Notes: a model not told the origin generated them from the letters alone. 64,000 bases of DNA from Phyllobacterium myrsinacearum (GCF_002980555.1 NZ_PVBT01000002.1:682001-746000); one strand, 5' to 3'. Shown: positions 8,475 through 17,927, numbered from the stretch's first letter. Translations and numbers: made by a program.

Positions 8475-9340
8475 GGCTTCTCCTCGCGCATGGCCAGCCG
8501 CACATAGATGAGCGTGAAGACCAGAAGGATGGCGAACATGATCAGCGAGATCGCCGCCGCCTCGCCGAGGCGTCCCAGGCGGAAGCCGAGCTCGTAGAGA
8601 TAGGTCACGAGAATATGGGTCGAATTGGCAGGCCCGCCCTGCGTGGTTACCCAGATGATCGGGAAGGAGTTGAAGACGTAGATCGTGTTGAGCACGAACG
8701 CGATGTTGATGAAGGGCCGTAACAGGGGAAGCGTGATCAGGCGGAACTGATCCCAGCGCCCTGCCCCTTCCGTTGCGGCCGCCTCATAGAGATCATCGGG
8801 AACCGACGACAGGCCGCCGAGGAAAATGGTGACGGTAAACGGCACCGAGACGAGAATGCCAATCAGGATCTGCATCGGAAAGGCCGTGGATGCCTCGGCC
8901 AGCCACTGGATATTGCTGCCGATCAGGCCAAGGTCACGCAGCGCCGAGTTCAGCATGCCGCTTTCACCATTGAGCGCCCAGCGCCAGACCACGGCGGTCA
9001 TGGTCAGCGAGATCGCCCAGGGCAGCATGATGAGGATGCGGGCAATGCCGCGGCCATAGAAATCCTCGTTGAGGATCAGCGCGATGGGGACCGACACGAT
9101 CAGCGTGCCGAGCACGACGCAGGCGGTCCAGATCAGGGTGCGCCAGGTGGCGGCGATGAAATCCGGATCGGCGAACAGCACGCGGAAATGCTCAAGCCCG
9201 ACGAATTCGCGCAGCATGCCGAAGCGGTTCACGTCATGCAGCGACAGCGAAACGATCTCCTTCAGCGGCCAGAGAATGATGGCGGCTGCCAGGATGAAGC
9301 TTGGCAGAATGAGGAAATAGGGGGCCGTTGCCCGTTGCAT
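8471..9340 (-). CDS. ABC importer permease, MalF-like (CUT1 family)
   Basis: This 289-residue protein has six transmembrane segments and an EAA loop ([20 protein letters not shown]). It pairs with the MalG-like protein encoded immediately downstream, with overlapping stop and start codons. Upstream is the cognate binding-protein gene, separated by 97 bases. The ATPase for the system is encoded on the other strand at 11743-12810, next to the regulator and catabolic enzymes. Confidence 0.92.
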   Translation of the reverse strand: MQRATAPYFLILPSFILAAAIILWPLKEIVSLSLHDVNRFGMLREFVGLEHFRVLFADPDFIAATWRTLIWTACVVLGTLIVSVPIALILNEDFYGRGIARILIMLPWAISLTMTAVVWRWALNGESGMLNSALRDLGLIGSNIQWLAEASTAFPMQILIGILVSVPFTVTIFLGGLSSVPDDLYEAAATEGAGRWDQFRLITLPLLRPFINIAFVLNTIYVFNSFPIIWVTTQGGPANSTHILVTYLYELGFRLGRLGEAAAISLIMFAILLVFTLIYVRLAMREEKP

Positions 9341-9437
9341 AAGCGTGCGTTCCTTGACCGGAGAATTTGGGACCGGAGAATATGGCGTCTGAAGGACGGG
9401 TGGGGAGAGCGGCGGATGCTGCTCTCCCGTGCCCGGC

Positions 9438-10667
9438 TTATTTCAGCGTCGCGTTGATCTTGGCGGCCGCTTCCTTCAGTGTCGCCTCGGCCTCGCCCTG
9501 GCCGAGATAGATCTTCTGCACGGCATTGGAGGTTGTCTTGGCGATGTCCTCCCAGCCCGGAATGACCGGCGCAAATCGGGCGTTTGGCAGCAGCGAGGTG
9601 AAGACCTTCAGATCGGCATCATCCGCAAAATAGGGATCCTTTGCTTCTTCCGCATTGACCGGCAGGAAGTGTTCGACTTTGTCGAACTTGGTGCGCTGTT
9701 CCGTGGTGAAGATGAAGTCGAGGAACTTCCAGGCCGCTTCCTTGTTCTTGGAATTCTCGAACAGAACAATGGAATCGGTCACGCCATAGGTGCCCTTGTC
9801 GCCGCCCGGACCGGCGGGAATGGGCGCCACGCCATAATTGAGCTTCGGCGCTTCGGTCTTGATCTGGCCGGACAGGAACGGTGCGGTGATGACCGTTGCC
9901 ACCTTGCCCTGCTTGAACAGGTTCTGCACGTCTTCACGCGAATAGGAGGTCACGCCCGGCTGGGTCAGGCCCTCGTCGATGAAGCTCTTGTAAAGCTTGG
10001 CGGTATCGATGGCCGCTTTTGAATCCAGGCCGGATTTACCGTCCTTGACGATCTCGCCGCCGTTCGACCACATGCCGTAGTAGAAATAGACGTCTGTCTC
10101 GATTTCCTTGCCCTGCAGGCCGAAACCATAGGTTTCTCCGCCGAGCTTCTTGATCTTCTCCGCATCGGTCTTGAAGTCAGCCCATGTCGCTGGCGGCGCG
10201 CTGATGCCGGCCTTGGCGAAAATGTCCTTGTTGTAGTACATCGCGCGGGCCGAAGCGGCGACCGGCAGACCGTAGACCTTGCCGTTCATGACCGACGGTG
10301 TCAGGAACGTGTCGATGAAGCGGGCCTTGAATTCCGGTTTGATGTGCTCATCGAGTGGTGCAACGATGCCTTCCGACACATAGTCGAGCAGCCAGCGGGT
10401 GCCGATGATGGAAAGATCGGCATTGGCACCGGCCGAAATATCGGTGGTCAGCTTCTGCTGCAGGCTGTCCCATGGCACGACTTCGATCTGGATTTTGACA
10501 TCGGGATTGGCGGCTTCAAACGCCTTGGCCGCTTCCTGGAAATACGGGCCCGTGCCCTTGCTGTATTCGGCGATGGTGACGCGCACCGTGCTTGCGGCAA
10601 AGGCGCTGCTGCTGAAGGCAACAATGCTTGCTCCGGCAAGAAGGCATAGTTTCTGTTTGAACGTCAT
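9438..10667 (-). CDS. Extracellular solute-binding protein (CUT1-type importer)
   Basis: The 409-residue periplasmic protein has a clear signal peptide ([20 protein letters not shown], cleaved after AFA) and a family 1 solute-binding fold. It delivers a small solute to the two permeases downstream. I start it at ATG 10667 because AAGGGG lies seven bases upstream; an in-frame ATG at 10673 would overlap that site. CUT1 systems usually carry sugars or glycosides, but the neighbouring M81, RidA and PLP genes point to an amino-containing substrate. It is the promoter-proximal gene of its operon. Confidence 0.93.
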   Translation of the reverse strand: MTFKQKLCLLAGASIVAFSSSAFAASTVRVTIAEYSKGTGPYFQEAAKAFEAANPDVKIQIEVVPWDSLQQKLTTDISAGANADLSIIGTRWLLDYVSEGIVAPLDEHIKPEFKARFIDTFLTPSVMNGKVYGLPVAASARAMYYNKDIFAKAGISAPPATWADFKTDAEKIKKLGGETYGFGLQGKEIETDVYFYYGMWSNGGEIVKDGKSGLDSKAAIDTAKLYKSFIDEGLTQPGVTSYSREDVQNLFKQGKVATVITAPFLSGQIKTEAPKLNYGVAPIPAGPGGDKGTYGVTDSIVLFENSKNKEAAWKFLDFIFTTEQRTKFDKVEHFLPVNAEEAKDPYFADDADLKVFTSLLPNARFAPVIPGWEDIAKTTSNAVQKIYLGQGEAEATLKEAAAKINATLK

Positions 10668-10791
10668 TGTCATTCCCCTTGTTATCGCCGCAGTCACACG
10701 GCGTTTGTTTGTGTCCGCGAACCGTCTTCGGCGGGTAGGCTCCTTCGCCTCCCGCAAGCCGCTTCTTCCAACCAGCCTCTCTATCTTCAAA

Positions 10792-10824
10792 TGTAATTTA
10801 ATTTCATGCAAGCGAATTTTGCAT
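10792..10824. promoter_or_regulatory. Candidate RpiR operator between divergent operons
   Basis: The 15-mer TGTAATTTAATTTCA (10792-10806) is a near-palindrome with one arm mismatch. It differs at only two positions from TGTAATTAAATTACA, the site I recall for HexR, an RpiR-family protein. It is followed by ATGCAA-N7-TTGCAT (10806-10824). Both lie in the control region between the binding-protein gene and the SDR gene, and an RpiR regulator is encoded in the same island, which suggests control of both operons. Confidence 0.45.
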
Positions 10825-10949
10825 CGGTTTCGCGTATTTTTATGTTGCTTTTTTTCACGCATCGCCATTAGCTGGGCGAAAGGCGGGCAGAATCCGCTGG
10901 AGATTGTCCGCAGAAGCGGGCCAATGATACGGGAACAGATGAACGCGCA

Positions 10950-11741
10950 ATGACCTCACCCAATTTGCATGATTTCTATGGACTAAAAGGCAGGCAGGTG
11001 CTGATCACCGGTGCCGGAGGCGGCATCGGCCAGGCATTGATTGCAGCCTTCACCGCCGCGGGGGCCGTCGTCTCGGGTGCCGACAGGACGGACGCGGCAT
11101 TGGAAAACCTGCCCCTCGCCCATCGTCTTGTTTTTGAACTCACGGACCGCGCCGGCATCGCAAAGGCCGTCGGTGATTTCATCGGCGAAAACGGTGCGCC
11201 TGACGTACTGGTCAACAATGCCGGCTTCACCCGCGGCGAAACACTCAATCAGGTGGACGGCGATGTCTGGGATCGCGAGATTGCGATCAACCTGAATGGA
11301 GCCTTTCATGTGACGGCGCCGGTCGTCGATGCCATGGCAAAACGCGGCAGCGGCAATATCGTGTTCATATCCTCGGTCAACGGCCTCTCGCATTTCGGCA
11401 ACCCGGCCTATTCGGCTGCCAAGGCCGGGTTGATCTCCTATGTGAAGGCGCTGGCCGTCGAGCGCGGACGGCATGGCATCCGCGCCAATGCCGTCTGCCC
11501 CGGCTCGGTGCGCACGCCCGCATGGGATCATCGCCTGGCCAGTCAGCCGGAACTCCTGGCGAAAGTCTTGCCGCATTATCCGCTCGGGCGCATGGTGACG
11601 CCGGAAGAAGTGGCACATGCTGCCCTGTTTCTGGCGTCCTCGGCAGCATCTGGAATAACAGGCACGGCACTGGCCGTGGATGCCGGGTTGACGTCAGGCA
11701 ATCTGCGCTTCATCAACGACGTTCTTGCGGGAGAAGACTGA
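10950..11741 (+). CDS. Short-chain dehydrogenase/reductase (SDR)
   Basis: The 263-residue protein is a classical SDR. It has the cofactor motif TGAGGGIG (residues 20-27), NNAG (89-92), catalytic Ser141/Ser142 region, and Tyr154-x-x-x-Lys158 in YSAAK. Asp45 after the second strand favours NAD(H) over NADP(H). It probably oxidises a hydroxyl group of the imported compound or an intermediate. It is the first gene of a plus-strand operon with the transport ATPase, RpiR regulator and PLP enzyme, all spaced by one to three bases. Confidence 0.9.
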   Translation: MTSPNLHDFYGLKGRQVLITGAGGGIGQALIAAFTAAGAVVSGADRTDAALENLPLAHRLVFELTDRAGIAKAVGDFIGENGAPDVLVNNAGFTRGETLNQVDGDVWDREIAINLNGAFHVTAPVVDAMAKRGSGNIVFISSVNGLSHFGNPAYSAAKAGLISYVKALAVERGRHGIRANAVCPGSVRTPAWDHRLASQPELLAKVLPHYPLGRMVTPEEVAHAALFLASSAASGITGTALAVDAGLTSGNLRFINDVLAGED

Positions 11742-11742
11742 C

Positions 11743-12810
11743 ATGGCCGGACTTCAGATCAAACAGCTCGTCAAATCCTATGGAGCCATGAGCGTTCTGC
11801 ATGGCATCGATCTTGAGGTGCGGGACGGTGAGTTCCTCGTTCTCATCGGTCCTTCCGGCTGCGGCAAGTCCACGCTTTTGCGCATGATTGCCGGTCTCGA
11901 CGATATTTCCTCGGGAGAATTGTGGATCGGCGATCGCCTGACCAATGGCCTCGCGCCGCAGCAGCGCAATATTTCGATGGTCTTCCAGAGCTATGCGCTG
12001 TTCCCGCATATGACGACGCGCAAGAATATCGGTTTTGGCCCGAAAATCCGGCGCGAGGCGGGAAGCGTTATCGATGCCAAGGTGAACAAGGCAGCGGAAA
12101 CGCTCAACCTGCATAACTATCTCGACCGCCTGCCGCGCCAGCTTTCTGGCGGTCAGCGCCAGCGGGTTGCCATGGGCCGGACCATCGTGCGGGAACCCGA
12201 CCTTTTCCTGTTCGACGAGCCGCTGTCCAATCTGGATGCCAAGCTGCGCGTGCAGATGCGCACGGAAATCAAGGCGCTGCACCAGCAGCTGAAGACAACC
12301 ATCGTCTATGTGACCCATGACCAGATCGAGGCCATGACCATGGCGGACCGGATCGTGGTGATGAATGGCGGGCGCATCGAACAGATCGGCTCGCCGCTGG
12401 AACTGTATGACCGGCCTGCCAACAAATTCGTTGCCGGTTTCCTTGGCTCGCCCGCCATGAGCTTTATTCCAGGAACGCTGGAGCGCGGTGACGGGGTGGT
12501 ACGCATGCGGACATCGGATGGCTTTACGATTCCGGTTGGCGATACGACGGCCGCCTCCGGTCAGCCGGTTGAAGTGGGCATTCGCCCGGAACATTACCGC
12601 CTGGCCGCAAGCGGTCAGGGTTTCCCCTACAAGGTGGCCGTGGTGGAGCCGACGGGCTCGGAAACGCATCTTTTCGGCACGATTGCCGGCGTGGATGTGC
12701 ATGCCGTTTTCCGTGATCGCATTGCGCCGGAACCGGGCAGCCAGATGATGCTGACGGTCGATTCCGGCAAGGTTCACGTCTTTGACGGGAAAACCGGAAA
12801 CCGGATCTGA
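11743..12810 (+). CDS. ABC importer ATPase, MalK/UgpC type
   Basis: The 355-residue protein contains Walker A (GPSGCGKST, residues 36-44), the Q-loop VFQSYALFP, signature LSGGQRQRV, Walker B FLFDEPLSNLDA and switch VTHDQ, then a C-terminal regulatory domain of the OB type (about 240-355). This is the energy subunit for the importer whose permeases and binding protein are on the opposite strand. The ATG at 11743 is one base after the SDR stop; an upstream in-frame start would overlap the SDR gene. Confidence 0.94.
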   Translation: MAGLQIKQLVKSYGAMSVLHGIDLEVRDGEFLVLIGPSGCGKSTLLRMIAGLDDISSGELWIGDRLTNGLAPQQRNISMVFQSYALFPHMTTRKNIGFGPKIRREAGSVIDAKVNKAAETLNLHNYLDRLPRQLSGGQRQRVAMGRTIVREPDLFLFDEPLSNLDAKLRVQMRTEIKALHQQLKTTIVYVTHDQIEAMTMADRIVVMNGGRIEQIGSPLELYDRPANKFVAGFLGSPAMSFIPGTLERGDGVVRMRTSDGFTIPVGDTTAASGQPVEVGIRPEHYRLAASGQGFPYKVAVVEPTGSETHLFGTIAGVDVHAVFRDRIAPEPGSQMMLTVDSGKVHVFDGKTGNRI

Positions 12811-12811
12811 C

Positions 12812-13693
12812 ATGGCTTCACCGCTTTTTGACATCGTTGCCCGCTTGCGTGACATCGCCGAGAACGGCCAGCGTTCCGATCAAAAGGTGGCGGCTGCAGT
12901 TCTGGCGGATGCGGATTTTGCCACCCATGCTTCCATCGAAAAACTGGCGGAAAAGGCCGGGGTCAGCGAACCGACGATCACCCGTTTCTGCCGCACGCTC
13001 GGTTTCGAAGGCACCCGTGATTTCAAGGTGGGGCTTGCCCAATCCCTGGCGATTGCCGGGCGGTTCATTTCGGTCAGCACCGCCGACGGTTCGGCTAGCA
13101 ATGGTGTTCCCTCCATCATAGCCAGCAGCGCTGTCAGCGCGATTGAGACGGTGACCAATCTCATCGACCGGGCCAGTCTTGACCGCGCCGCCGCTATCGT
13201 TGCGGCAGCCGGCATGGTCCGTGCCTACGGATCAGGCGGCGCCTCGTCAATGGCCGCGACCGAGCTTGAAAACCGGCTGTTCCGGCTGGGTCTTCCGGCC
13301 TCCTCGCATATTGATGGCGAAATGCAGCAGATGACTGCGGCAACCAGCAGCAAGGATACGGTCATCGTCGCCTATTCCCTGTCCGGCGAGGTCAGGCCGG
13401 TCATCGATGCCGTGACCATTGCCGGGCGCTACGGCGCGAAAACAATTGCCTTCACGGCGGCCAATTCCTCCCTGGCGGCGGCCGCGCAACTGGTCTTGCC
13501 TTTTCACATCGAGGAGGGCACGAATGTCTACCGGCCCTCGCCCGCCCGTTATGCCCTGCTTGCCCTCACCGACATGCTGGCCATGAGCGTGGCGGAGAAA
13601 ATCGGTGCGCCGGCGGTGGAGCGCATGCGCCGCATCAAGAACCTTCAGGGCATGCAAAAGAGCGATGCACCCAACCTTCCGCTTGGAGACTGA
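12812..13693 (+). CDS. MurR/RpiR family transcriptional regulator
   Basis: The 293-residue protein has an N-terminal RpiR helix-turn-helix (about 1-77, with ASIEKLAEKAGVSEPTITRF) and a SIS sugar-phosphate-binding domain (about 125-260, with VIVAYSLSGEVRPVIDA). It should sense a phosphorylated or related metabolite and control the island. Its ATG is one base after the ATPase stop, so it is coexpressed with the transporter. The near-HexR-type palindrome at 10792-10806 is the obvious target. Confidence 0.92.
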   Translation: MASPLFDIVARLRDIAENGQRSDQKVAAAVLADADFATHASIEKLAEKAGVSEPTITRFCRTLGFEGTRDFKVGLAQSLAIAGRFISVSTADGSASNGVPSIIASSAVSAIETVTNLIDRASLDRAAAIVAAAGMVRAYGSGGASSMAATELENRLFRLGLPASSHIDGEMQQMTAATSSKDTVIVAYSLSGEVRPVIDAVTIAGRYGAKTIAFTAANSSLAAAAQLVLPFHIEEGTNVYRPSPARYALLALTDMLAMSVAEKIGAPAVERMRRIKNLQGMQKSDAPNLPLGD

Positions 13694-13696
13694 AAA

Positions 13697-14755
13697 TTGA
13701 AACTGTCCGATCTTGATACGCCTGCCGTCCTTATCGATGTGGACCGGGCCGATGCCAACCTGCAGCGCTTTCAGGCCTATGCCGACGCGCATGGGCTGCG
13801 CGTGCGACCGCATATCAAGACGCACAAGCTGCCGCGCTTTGCCAAACGGCAGGTGGAACTTGGCGCCGTCGGTATCACCTGCCAGAAACTGGGCGAGGCC
13901 GAAGTCATGGCCGATGCCGGTTTGACCGACATTTTCATTCCCTACAATATTATCGGCAAAGCCAAGCTTGACCGGCTCGTTGCCCTGCACAACCGTATCA
14001 AGATTGCGGTGACGGCGGACAGCGCTGCAACCGTCAGCGGTCTTGCCGCAGCTTTTGCCGGCTCGGCAAAGCCGCTTGACGTTCTGGTGGAATGCGATAC
14101 GGGGATGGGCCGCTGCGGCGTGCAGACACCCGACGCGGCGGTTGCGCTGGCAAAGGTGATCGATGCCGCCGGAGATCTCCGCTTTGCGGGCTTCATGACC
14201 TATCCGAAGGCGGGTGGCGTGCCGCAGAATCAGGCGTGGCTGGCAGCGGCAAAGCAGAAAGCCGCCGACGCGGGACTTGATCCGCGCATCATCTCCAATG
14301 GCGGTTCGCCCGATATGTGGCGCGCTCACGAGGTGACGGCGGCCACCGAACACCGGCCGGGCACCTACATCTACATGGACCGGTTTCAGGTGGCAAAGAA
14401 TGCGGGCACGTGGGATGATTGCGCCCTCACCGTTCTGGCAACGGTGGTCAGCCGCCCCACCGACAATCGTGCGGTCATCGATGCCGGGTCAAAATCGCTG
14501 TCGAGCGATACGTTCGGCATGGAGGGGTTCGGGCGGATTGTCGAATTTCCCGATGCGGTGATCACCTCGCTCAGCGAGGAGCACGGGACGATCGACCTGT
14601 CGGCCTGCACATTGAAGCCGCAGATCGGCGACCGGGTCCGCATCATTCCCAATCATGCCTGCGTGGTCTCCAACCTGTTCGACAGCGTGGTGCTGATATC
14701 AGGCGACGAGGTTGTCGATATTGCCCCCGTCGCCGCGCGTGGCCGGGTCGGTTAA
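13697..14755 (+). CDS. D-serine dehydratase-like PLP enzyme (DSD1 / D-threonine aldolase family)
   Basis: The 352-residue protein has an alanine-racemase-type PLP barrel with the Schiff-base lysine Lys41 in RPHIKTHK, and a C-terminal domain with a metal pair His320-Ala-Cys322 (NHACVVSNLFD). In this family, as I recall, His-x-Cys binds zinc in D-serine and 3-hydroxy-D-aspartate dehydratases, while D-threonine aldolases have His-x-Asp. I therefore favour beta-elimination from a D-3-hydroxyamino acid, giving an enamine for the RidA of this island. It starts at TTG 13697, preceded by GGAGAC; no nearby ATG fits. It ends the operon. Confidence 0.85.
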   Translation: MKLSDLDTPAVLIDVDRADANLQRFQAYADAHGLRVRPHIKTHKLPRFAKRQVELGAVGITCQKLGEAEVMADAGLTDIFIPYNIIGKAKLDRLVALHNRIKIAVTADSAATVSGLAAAFAGSAKPLDVLVECDTGMGRCGVQTPDAAVALAKVIDAAGDLRFAGFMTYPKAGGVPQNQAWLAAAKQKAADAGLDPRIISNGGSPDMWRAHEVTAATEHRPGTYIYMDRFQVAKNAGTWDDCALTVLATVVSRPTDNRAVIDAGSKSLSSDTFGMEGFGRIVEFPDAVITSLSEEHGTIDLSACTLKPQIGDRVRIIPNHACVVSNLFDSVVLISGDEVVDIAPVAARGRVG

Positions 14756-15459
14756 TTGCCGTAGATGGCCGTGCGCATTTTCCGCTGCGCGTCGGACATC
14801 GCCTGTCCCTTGGCATTGACCTGCTCGAGCAGGGTGTTCAATTGCGCCTGCACCGTAGGATCCGACACCTCGAACATCGAGCCGGAGATGGTGATCTTGT
14901 CCTTGTGCTGATCGACGAAATCGACAACTTTCAGGAGGATGTCGAAGGTTTCGCTCGTGGCGGGAAAGATTTCCTTGTAGGTGTTGGCAAGATTACTCAC
15001 GGTCTTTTCATAGGCCTTGTCAAAGACGGGCTTGAGATCTTCCGGCTGCTTCAGCGCCGCATGAGCCTTGTCGGCGACGCCCTGTTCTTCATCCATGGTC
15101 GTGCGCAGCGTGCTGAGCCCGGCATAGGCGGCCTTGATGTCATCCTTGCGGTTCATGGCATCATCGATGGAGGTGATTGCGCCTTTGGCGGCAAGGGCTT
15201 CCATGGGTTTGCTGATCTTTTCGTTCATCGCCGCGTGAAAATCGGTGATGATCTTGTACTGTGCTGCATAGCTGCCAAGAGACTTGGTTTCTTCCGTGGT
15301 CAATTGCGGGACGCTCACGCCCTTCTTGTCGACAATGCGCGTCTGCAGAAAGTCGATGAATGCCTTGCGCTGGGTGGCCTCGTTGTCCGAACAGGCCGAG
15401 ATCGAGAGGGCCATGAACATGGTCATCGCAGCCGCAATGGCAAAACGGAATCCTAGCAT
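14752..15459 (-). CDS. DUF3053 (YiaF-like) lipoprotein
   Basis: The 235-residue protein has a lipoprotein signal peptide ending LSISAC, with Cys23 as the probable lipidated residue, then QRKAFIDFLQTR and the AHAALKQPEDLKPVFD segment that resembles E. coli YiaF. The family has no established function. The mature part is alpha-helical and charged, and should sit at the periplasmic face of a membrane. Its 3' end overlaps the stop of the convergent PLP-enzyme gene by four bases. It appears to be a single-gene unit. Confidence 0.82.
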   Translation of the reverse strand: MLGFRFAIAAAMTMFMALSISACSDNEATQRKAFIDFLQTRIVDKKGVSVPQLTTEETKSLGSYAAQYKIITDFHAAMNEKISKPMEALAAKGAITSIDDAMNRKDDIKAAYAGLSTLRTTMDEEQGVADKAHAALKQPEDLKPVFDKAYEKTVSNLANTYKEIFPATSETFDILLKVVDFVDQHKDKITISGSMFEVSDPTVQAQLNTLLEQVNAKGQAMSDAQRKMRTAIYGN

Positions 15460-15492
15460 TTTGTAATTTTCCTTTTCTTCTTCTTAAAGTCT

Positions 15493-15532
15493 GCTCAGGC
15501 GAGCAGCCTGAGCGATAAGGCCTGTCGGCCTT
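15493..15532. repeat. Two adjacent hairpins upstream of the DUF3053 gene
   Basis: GCTCAGGC-gagca-GCCTGAGC (15493-15513) and AAGGCC-tgtc-GGCCTT (15517-15532) are perfect stem-loops back to back, 34 bases before the lipoprotein start. Neither is followed by a U-run in either direction, so a standard terminator is unlikely. They may be a structured 5' leader or protein-binding sites. Confidence 0.5.
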
Positions 15533-15699
15533 GTTGGGTCCCGTGGTGCTGTAAAAATTGGGCACCAGCATGGGAAGAATGTCATTTCCCTTAAAATTGA
15601 TCGTATCGCTGGGTAGGACCTAGTGGAGAAAGACGGCGCGTACAACCGCAGTGGTTGTCACAGCCGATGTTTTCCAGAAGCTATGGAATGCACGAAAGG

Positions 15700-16626
15700 C
15701 TAGGGCCGCGCCATCTTGCCGTGCTGGACCTGATCGATCAGCGCGCGGCGGAACAGTCTTGACGCTGGCCCGAGCGGTTCGTCGGAACGATGCGCTATGT
15801 AGGCGCGCAGCACTGTTTCACCATGCTCGCCATATTCAGCCGTAGGCACACGCACCAGCCGCTCCTCCTGCAGATCCCGCTCAACCAGCCAGATCGGCAG
15901 GTTGCCCCAGCCGATTCCGCTCAAGATCAGCACACGCTTGGTGTCATTGTCGCTGACCCGCCAGGTTCGGGGGGAAAGCACATGGAAGTCACGCCCTTCG
16001 GTCAGGCGCGAGGGGTCTTCGCCGACGATCTGGACGTGATCGGCAAGCTCCACCGCTGTCACGGCCGGGCCCTCTACAGCCCGGCTCGCCAGGGGATGAT
16101 GCCGTGCAACGACAGCGACCCGCCAGAGAAAGGCGAGTTCTTCCAGTTCGATCATCGGGTCGGGCATGTCGAGGGCCATGATCGCCATGGTGCAACGGCG
16201 TTCGCGCAAGGCCGCGATGGGTGCTCCCATGGGCGCGATTGTCAGCCGCACACCGACCGAGGGATAGGCATCCTGCATTGTTTTCAGCGCCTGCGCGGCG
16301 ATTTCAATGGGAAATTGCGGGTCAAGCGCAATTGAAATACCGAGTTCGAGCCCTTCACCCAATCCGCGTGCCCTGGCCCGCATCGTGTCGACCTTCAACA
16401 GGATGGCCCTGATATCGGCAAGAAGGGCCTGGCCTTCCGAGGTCAGAACCGGGCGATGGCCGGAGCGGTCAAACAGCGTGACACCGAGTTGCGCTTCCAT
16501 GCTGCCGATGGAGTGACTGACCGCCGATTGCACCCGCGCCAGCTGCACGGATGCGGCGCGAAAGCTGCCGGCTTCGGTAACGGCAACAAACATCCGCATC
16601 TGGTCAAGGGTCAGCGCATCCAACAT
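15700..16626 (-). CDS. LysR family transcriptional regulator
   Basis: The 308-residue protein has a LysR helix-turn-helix (MFVAVTEAGSFRAASVQLAR, then VQSAVSHSIGSMEAQLG) followed by an effector-binding domain of the periplasmic-protein type (about 90-300). It diverges from an MFS transporter with only 98 bases between start codons, so it most likely controls that transporter. A perfect 10-bp inverted repeat overlaps its own start codon, a good autoregulatory site. Confidence 0.92.
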   Translation of the reverse strand: MLDALTLDQMRMFVAVTEAGSFRAASVQLARVQSAVSHSIGSMEAQLGVTLFDRSGHRPVLTSEGQALLADIRAILLKVDTMRARARGLGEGLELGISIALDPQFPIEIAAQALKTMQDAYPSVGVRLTIAPMGAPIAALRERRCTMAIMALDMPDPMIELEELAFLWRVAVVARHHPLASRAVEGPAVTAVELADHVQIVGEDPSRLTEGRDFHVLSPRTWRVSDNDTKRVLILSGIGWGNLPIWLVERDLQEERLVRVPTAEYGEHGETVLRAYIAHRSDEPLGPASRLFRRALIDQVQHGKMARP

Positions 16627-16649
16627 GATCTACTCAATCGATCATGTTG
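16621..16649. promoter_or_regulatory. Perfect palindrome over the LysR start codon
   Basis: CAACATGATC (16621-16630) is the exact inverse of GATCATGTTG (16640-16649), with a nine-base centre. The left arm contains the LysR gene's start codon on the minus strand. Placement suggests autorepression plus control of the divergent MFS gene. Confidence 0.5.
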
Positions 16650-16724
16650 AGGCATATTTTGTCAATATCATCGATGACACTGCCGTGTCATCCTGGGGTC
16701 CTGCCAACCCGCCGGATATCCGAG

Positions 16725-17927
16725 ATGACTGAAATCAATACCTTGCCCGTGACCAGAACCGATTATATCTCCGCCAGTCTCGTTATTGCCAGCGGCGTGG
16801 TGGCAGCGCTGCAGGTGGGCAAGGCGGCCATTGCCATTCCTGCTCTGCGCAGTGATTTTCACCTCAATCTGGAGCAGGCGGGATGGGTGATGTCGATCTT
16901 TGCCCTGCTGGCGGTGATCGGCGGCATTCCTGTCGGGGCGGCCATCACGCGTTTTGGCGACAGAAATCTCATTGTTGCCGGTCTCGTCGCCATCGCGGCG
17001 GGAAGCGCGACCGGAGCGTCGACGGACACTTTCCATGTCCTGCTGGCGGCCCGGGTCCTCGAGGGAACGGGCCTTCTCTTCGTGGTGATTGCCGGATCGG
17101 CGATTCTCAATCGCGTTGCCGCACGAGAGGACCGCGATCTGATCTTTGCTTTCTGGAGCTGCTACATGCCTGCCGGGATCGCCTTGGCAATTCTGCTCGG
17201 TCTTGCCGTTGACGGCTGGCGCCTGTTCTGGTTTGCCAATGCGGCGGTGGCATGCCTCTTTGCCATTCTGCTGCAGTTTTTGGTTCCGGGCGAGGCACCG
17301 GACAGGGCACGACTGTCCCCCGGAACCCTCATGAACAATGCGGGCCGGACAATCACGTCGGCGGGCCCGCTGCTGCTCGCGCTGATGTTCGCCATGTACG
17401 GCCTGCAGTTCTTTGCCCTGTTCAGCTTTCTGCCGGTCCTGCTGGTTGAACGCATCGGGGTGCCGCATACGGCAGCTGGCGTGATGACGGCGCTTGCCGT
17501 TGCCGCCAATATTGCCGGCAATATCGGCGCAGGCATCGCCTTGCGGCGCGGAATGCCGCGATGGCTGCTTCTTGCCGCGGCAAGTGCGGTCATGACCGTC
17601 ACCGGGATCGCCGTGTTCCTCCTGCCCCTGCCCGCGGGACTGCTCTTTGGTCTTTGCGTTGTCTTTTCCGGCGTTGGCGGCTGTCTGCCTTCGGCGATGA
17701 TGGGGGCCGCACCGCGGGCCGTGCCGGAGCCGCAGCTTGGCGCCATGTCCGTTGGTCTCGTGATGCAGGGCAGCAACCTTGGCCAGATGATCGGGCCGGT
17801 GGTTGTGGGCAGCCTGGTCGATGCGGGCGGATGGCAGGCCGCCGCTATGCCGGTGGCGATTGCAGGGATGGTTGCAATCGGTAATGCGCTTTTCCTGCGG
17901 AACGTCTTCCGCCGCTTTCAGCTGTGA
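16725..17927 (+). CDS. MFS transporter
   Basis: The 400-residue inner-membrane protein has about twelve hydrophobic segments and the loop 2-3 motif-A relic PVGAAITRFGDRN. The overall look (YISASLVIASGVVAALQVGK at the N-terminus) resembles CynX/NimT-like or drug-proton families, but substrate cannot be assigned. The start at 16725 follows CGAG and avoids overlap with the palindrome. It diverges from a LysR regulator that probably controls it. Confidence 0.85.
   Translation: MTEINTLPVTRTDYISASLVIASGVVAALQVGKAAIAIPALRSDFHLNLEQAGWVMSIFALLAVIGGIPVGAAITRFGDRNLIVAGLVAIAAGSATGASTDTFHVLLAARVLEGTGLLFVVIAGSAILNRVAAREDRDLIFAFWSCYMPAGIALAILLGLAVDGWRLFWFANAAVACLFAILLQFLVPGEAPDRARLSPGTLMNNAGRTITSAGPLLLALMFAMYGLQFFALFSFLPVLLVERIGVPHTAAGVMTALAVAANIAGNIGAGIALRRGMPRWLLLAAASAVMTVTGIAVFLLPLPAGLLFGLCVVFSGVGGCLPSAMMGAAPRAVPEPQLGAMSVGLVMQGSNLGQMIGPVVVGSLVDAGGWQAAAMPVAIAGMVAIGNALFLRNVFRRFQL

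Noticed and set aside
13697-14755. Calling the PLP enzyme a D-threonine aldolase
   Set aside because: The metal pair is His-x-Cys, which I associate with the dehydratase branch, and RidA is in the same island.
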